This document shows positions 15,695 through 16,164 of a stretch of 16,164 nucleotides of DNA, in pieces. Under the pieces are notes generated by a model. That model ran no database searches, was not told where the DNA came from, and worked only from the letters and a program-made list of their open reading frames with translations. This stretch comes from Stenotrophomonas_A sp036566925. Lineage in GTDB: Bacteria; Pseudomonadota; Gammaproteobacteria; Xanthomonadales; Xanthomonadaceae. The position numbers were made by a program, and so were the translations under genes. The stretch spans positions 1 to 16,164 of the forward strand of contig DATCVI010000046.1 in the NCBI GenBank assembly GCA_036566925.1. The letters are read 5' to 3'. Position 1 is the first letter of the stretch. Each line of letters opens with the position of its first letter.

Positions 15695-15723
15695 GACGCA
15701 GTCGGGAGCGCCCCGATTGCGTC
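15695..15723 (+). terminator. 12-bp hairpin after the DUF853 ATPase gene
   Basis: Positions 15695-15706 (GACGCAGTCGGG) and 15712-15723 (CCCGATTGCGTC) pair over 12 bp with a single G-U and a 5-nt loop. It starts 7 nt after the stop codon. No T-run follows, which is common for GC-rich genomes; the position and stem strength still suggest a transcript end. Confidence 0.6.
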
Positions 15724-15777
15724 GCCCTGCGCGGCCCCCGCACAATCGGTCGAATTGGATCGCTCAGGGGGAGCGTC

Positions 15778-16164
15778 ATGGAAGACCGTCGTCGCACGCA
15801 GGCCGGCCGCGCTGCCGGCAAACCCGAACCCTTCTGGACGCGCTTGCGCGCCATTGCCTTGTATCCCGTGCACGGTGCCGCGCTGTGGTCGATGATCGCG
15901 CTGAGCCTGTGCGCCCTGCTCAGCCTGCTGCCCGGCATCGGCTGGTTCCTCGGCATCATCGTCTCGCTGGCCACCTACCGCTACGCCTTCGAAGTGTTGC
16001 GCCACACCGCCAACGGCCATCTCGATGCGCCGGACTACGGCATGGGCCTGGGCGACGGCGCCATAGGCGGCCTGTTGCTGCTGATCATCCTGGCAATAGC
16101 GGCGGTGATGTTCGTGGCGCTGTTCACGCGCAGTGGCGCCCTCACCTTGCTGGCCCTGGGTGCG
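15778..16164 (+). CDS. Predicted inner-membrane protein, DUF4013-like (3' end outside window)
   Basis: The frame opens at the ATG at 15778 with a strong Shine-Dalgarno (GGGGGAG, 15767-15773) 4 nt before it, and stays open for 129 codons to the window end. A basic, soluble N-terminus (MEDRRRTQAG) is followed by hydrophobic segments at about residues 33-52, 54-68 and 97-117. The segment YRYAFEVLRHTANGHLDAPD (67-86) is typical of Xanthomonas membrane proteins that I recall as DUF4013-like. No catalytic motif is visible and the function is unknown. It follows the ATPase gene after 90 bp containing a hairpin, so it is probably transcribed separately. Confidence 0.75.
   Translation, partial: MEDRRRTQAGRAAGKPEPFWTRLRAIALYPVHGAALWSMIALSLCALLSLLPGIGWFLGIIVSLATYRYAFEVLRHTANGHLDAPDYGMGLGDGAIGGLLLLIILAIAAVMFVALFTRSGALTLLALGA

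Overview
This window is a stretch of GC-rich bacterial chromosome that reads as core genome of a Xanthomonadaceae (Xanthomonas, Stenotrophomonas or Lysobacter-like) gammaproteobacterium. The evidence is the family-typical sequence of TrpF, TrpI, FimV and the 2-hydroxyacid dehydrogenase, the order prmB-aroC-dehydrogenase-asd-fimV-truA-trpF-trpI-trpBA, and two palindromic intergenic repeats of the kind common in that family. I cannot place it to species from the sequence alone.

Layout. On the minus strand, reading right to left from 10775, there is a nearly continuous block: prmB, aroC and a 2-hydroxyacid dehydrogenase with overlapping stop/start codons; then asd after a 91-bp gap with a strong hairpin; then fimV after another hairpin; then truA (11-nt gap) and trpF (ATGA overlap with truA). 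A REP-type inverted pair (3197-3240) separates trpF from the convergent regulator gene trpI. trpI is divergent from trpB-trpA, which end near position 111. Positions 1-57 hold a second palindromic repeat. The next gene after trpA is outside the window. On the right, on the plus strand, a SCO1/SenC copper protein gene and psd overlap by ATGA. They converge on a minus-strand lytic transglycosylase gene. That gene is divergent from a HerA/YjgR-type (DUF853) ATPase gene, which is followed by a hairpin and a membrane-protein gene cut off by the window end.

How the genes work together. AroC makes chorismate, and TrpF, TrpB and TrpA carry out later tryptophan steps. TrpI is expected to activate trpBA in response to indoleglycerol phosphate. 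Asd feeds the aspartate-family amino acids and diaminopimelate. FimV and the lytic transglycosylase are peptidoglycan-binding envelope proteins (polar or type IV pilus scaffold and wall remodelling). SCO1 serves cytochrome oxidase copper loading and Psd makes phosphatidylethanolamine. PrmB and TruA act on ribosomal protein uL3 and on tRNA.

No mobile element, prophage, CRISPR array, defence cassette or RNA gene was found. I see no convincing new multi-gene system. The most interesting signals are regulatory and compositional: a candidate TrpI operator in the trpI/trpBA gap, a trpI-trpBA module sitting between trpF and the left end with a palindromic repeat at each edge, a sharp third-position bias at the 3' end of trpA, and two genes (fimV, asd) with start regions that lack a Shine-Dalgarno sequence.
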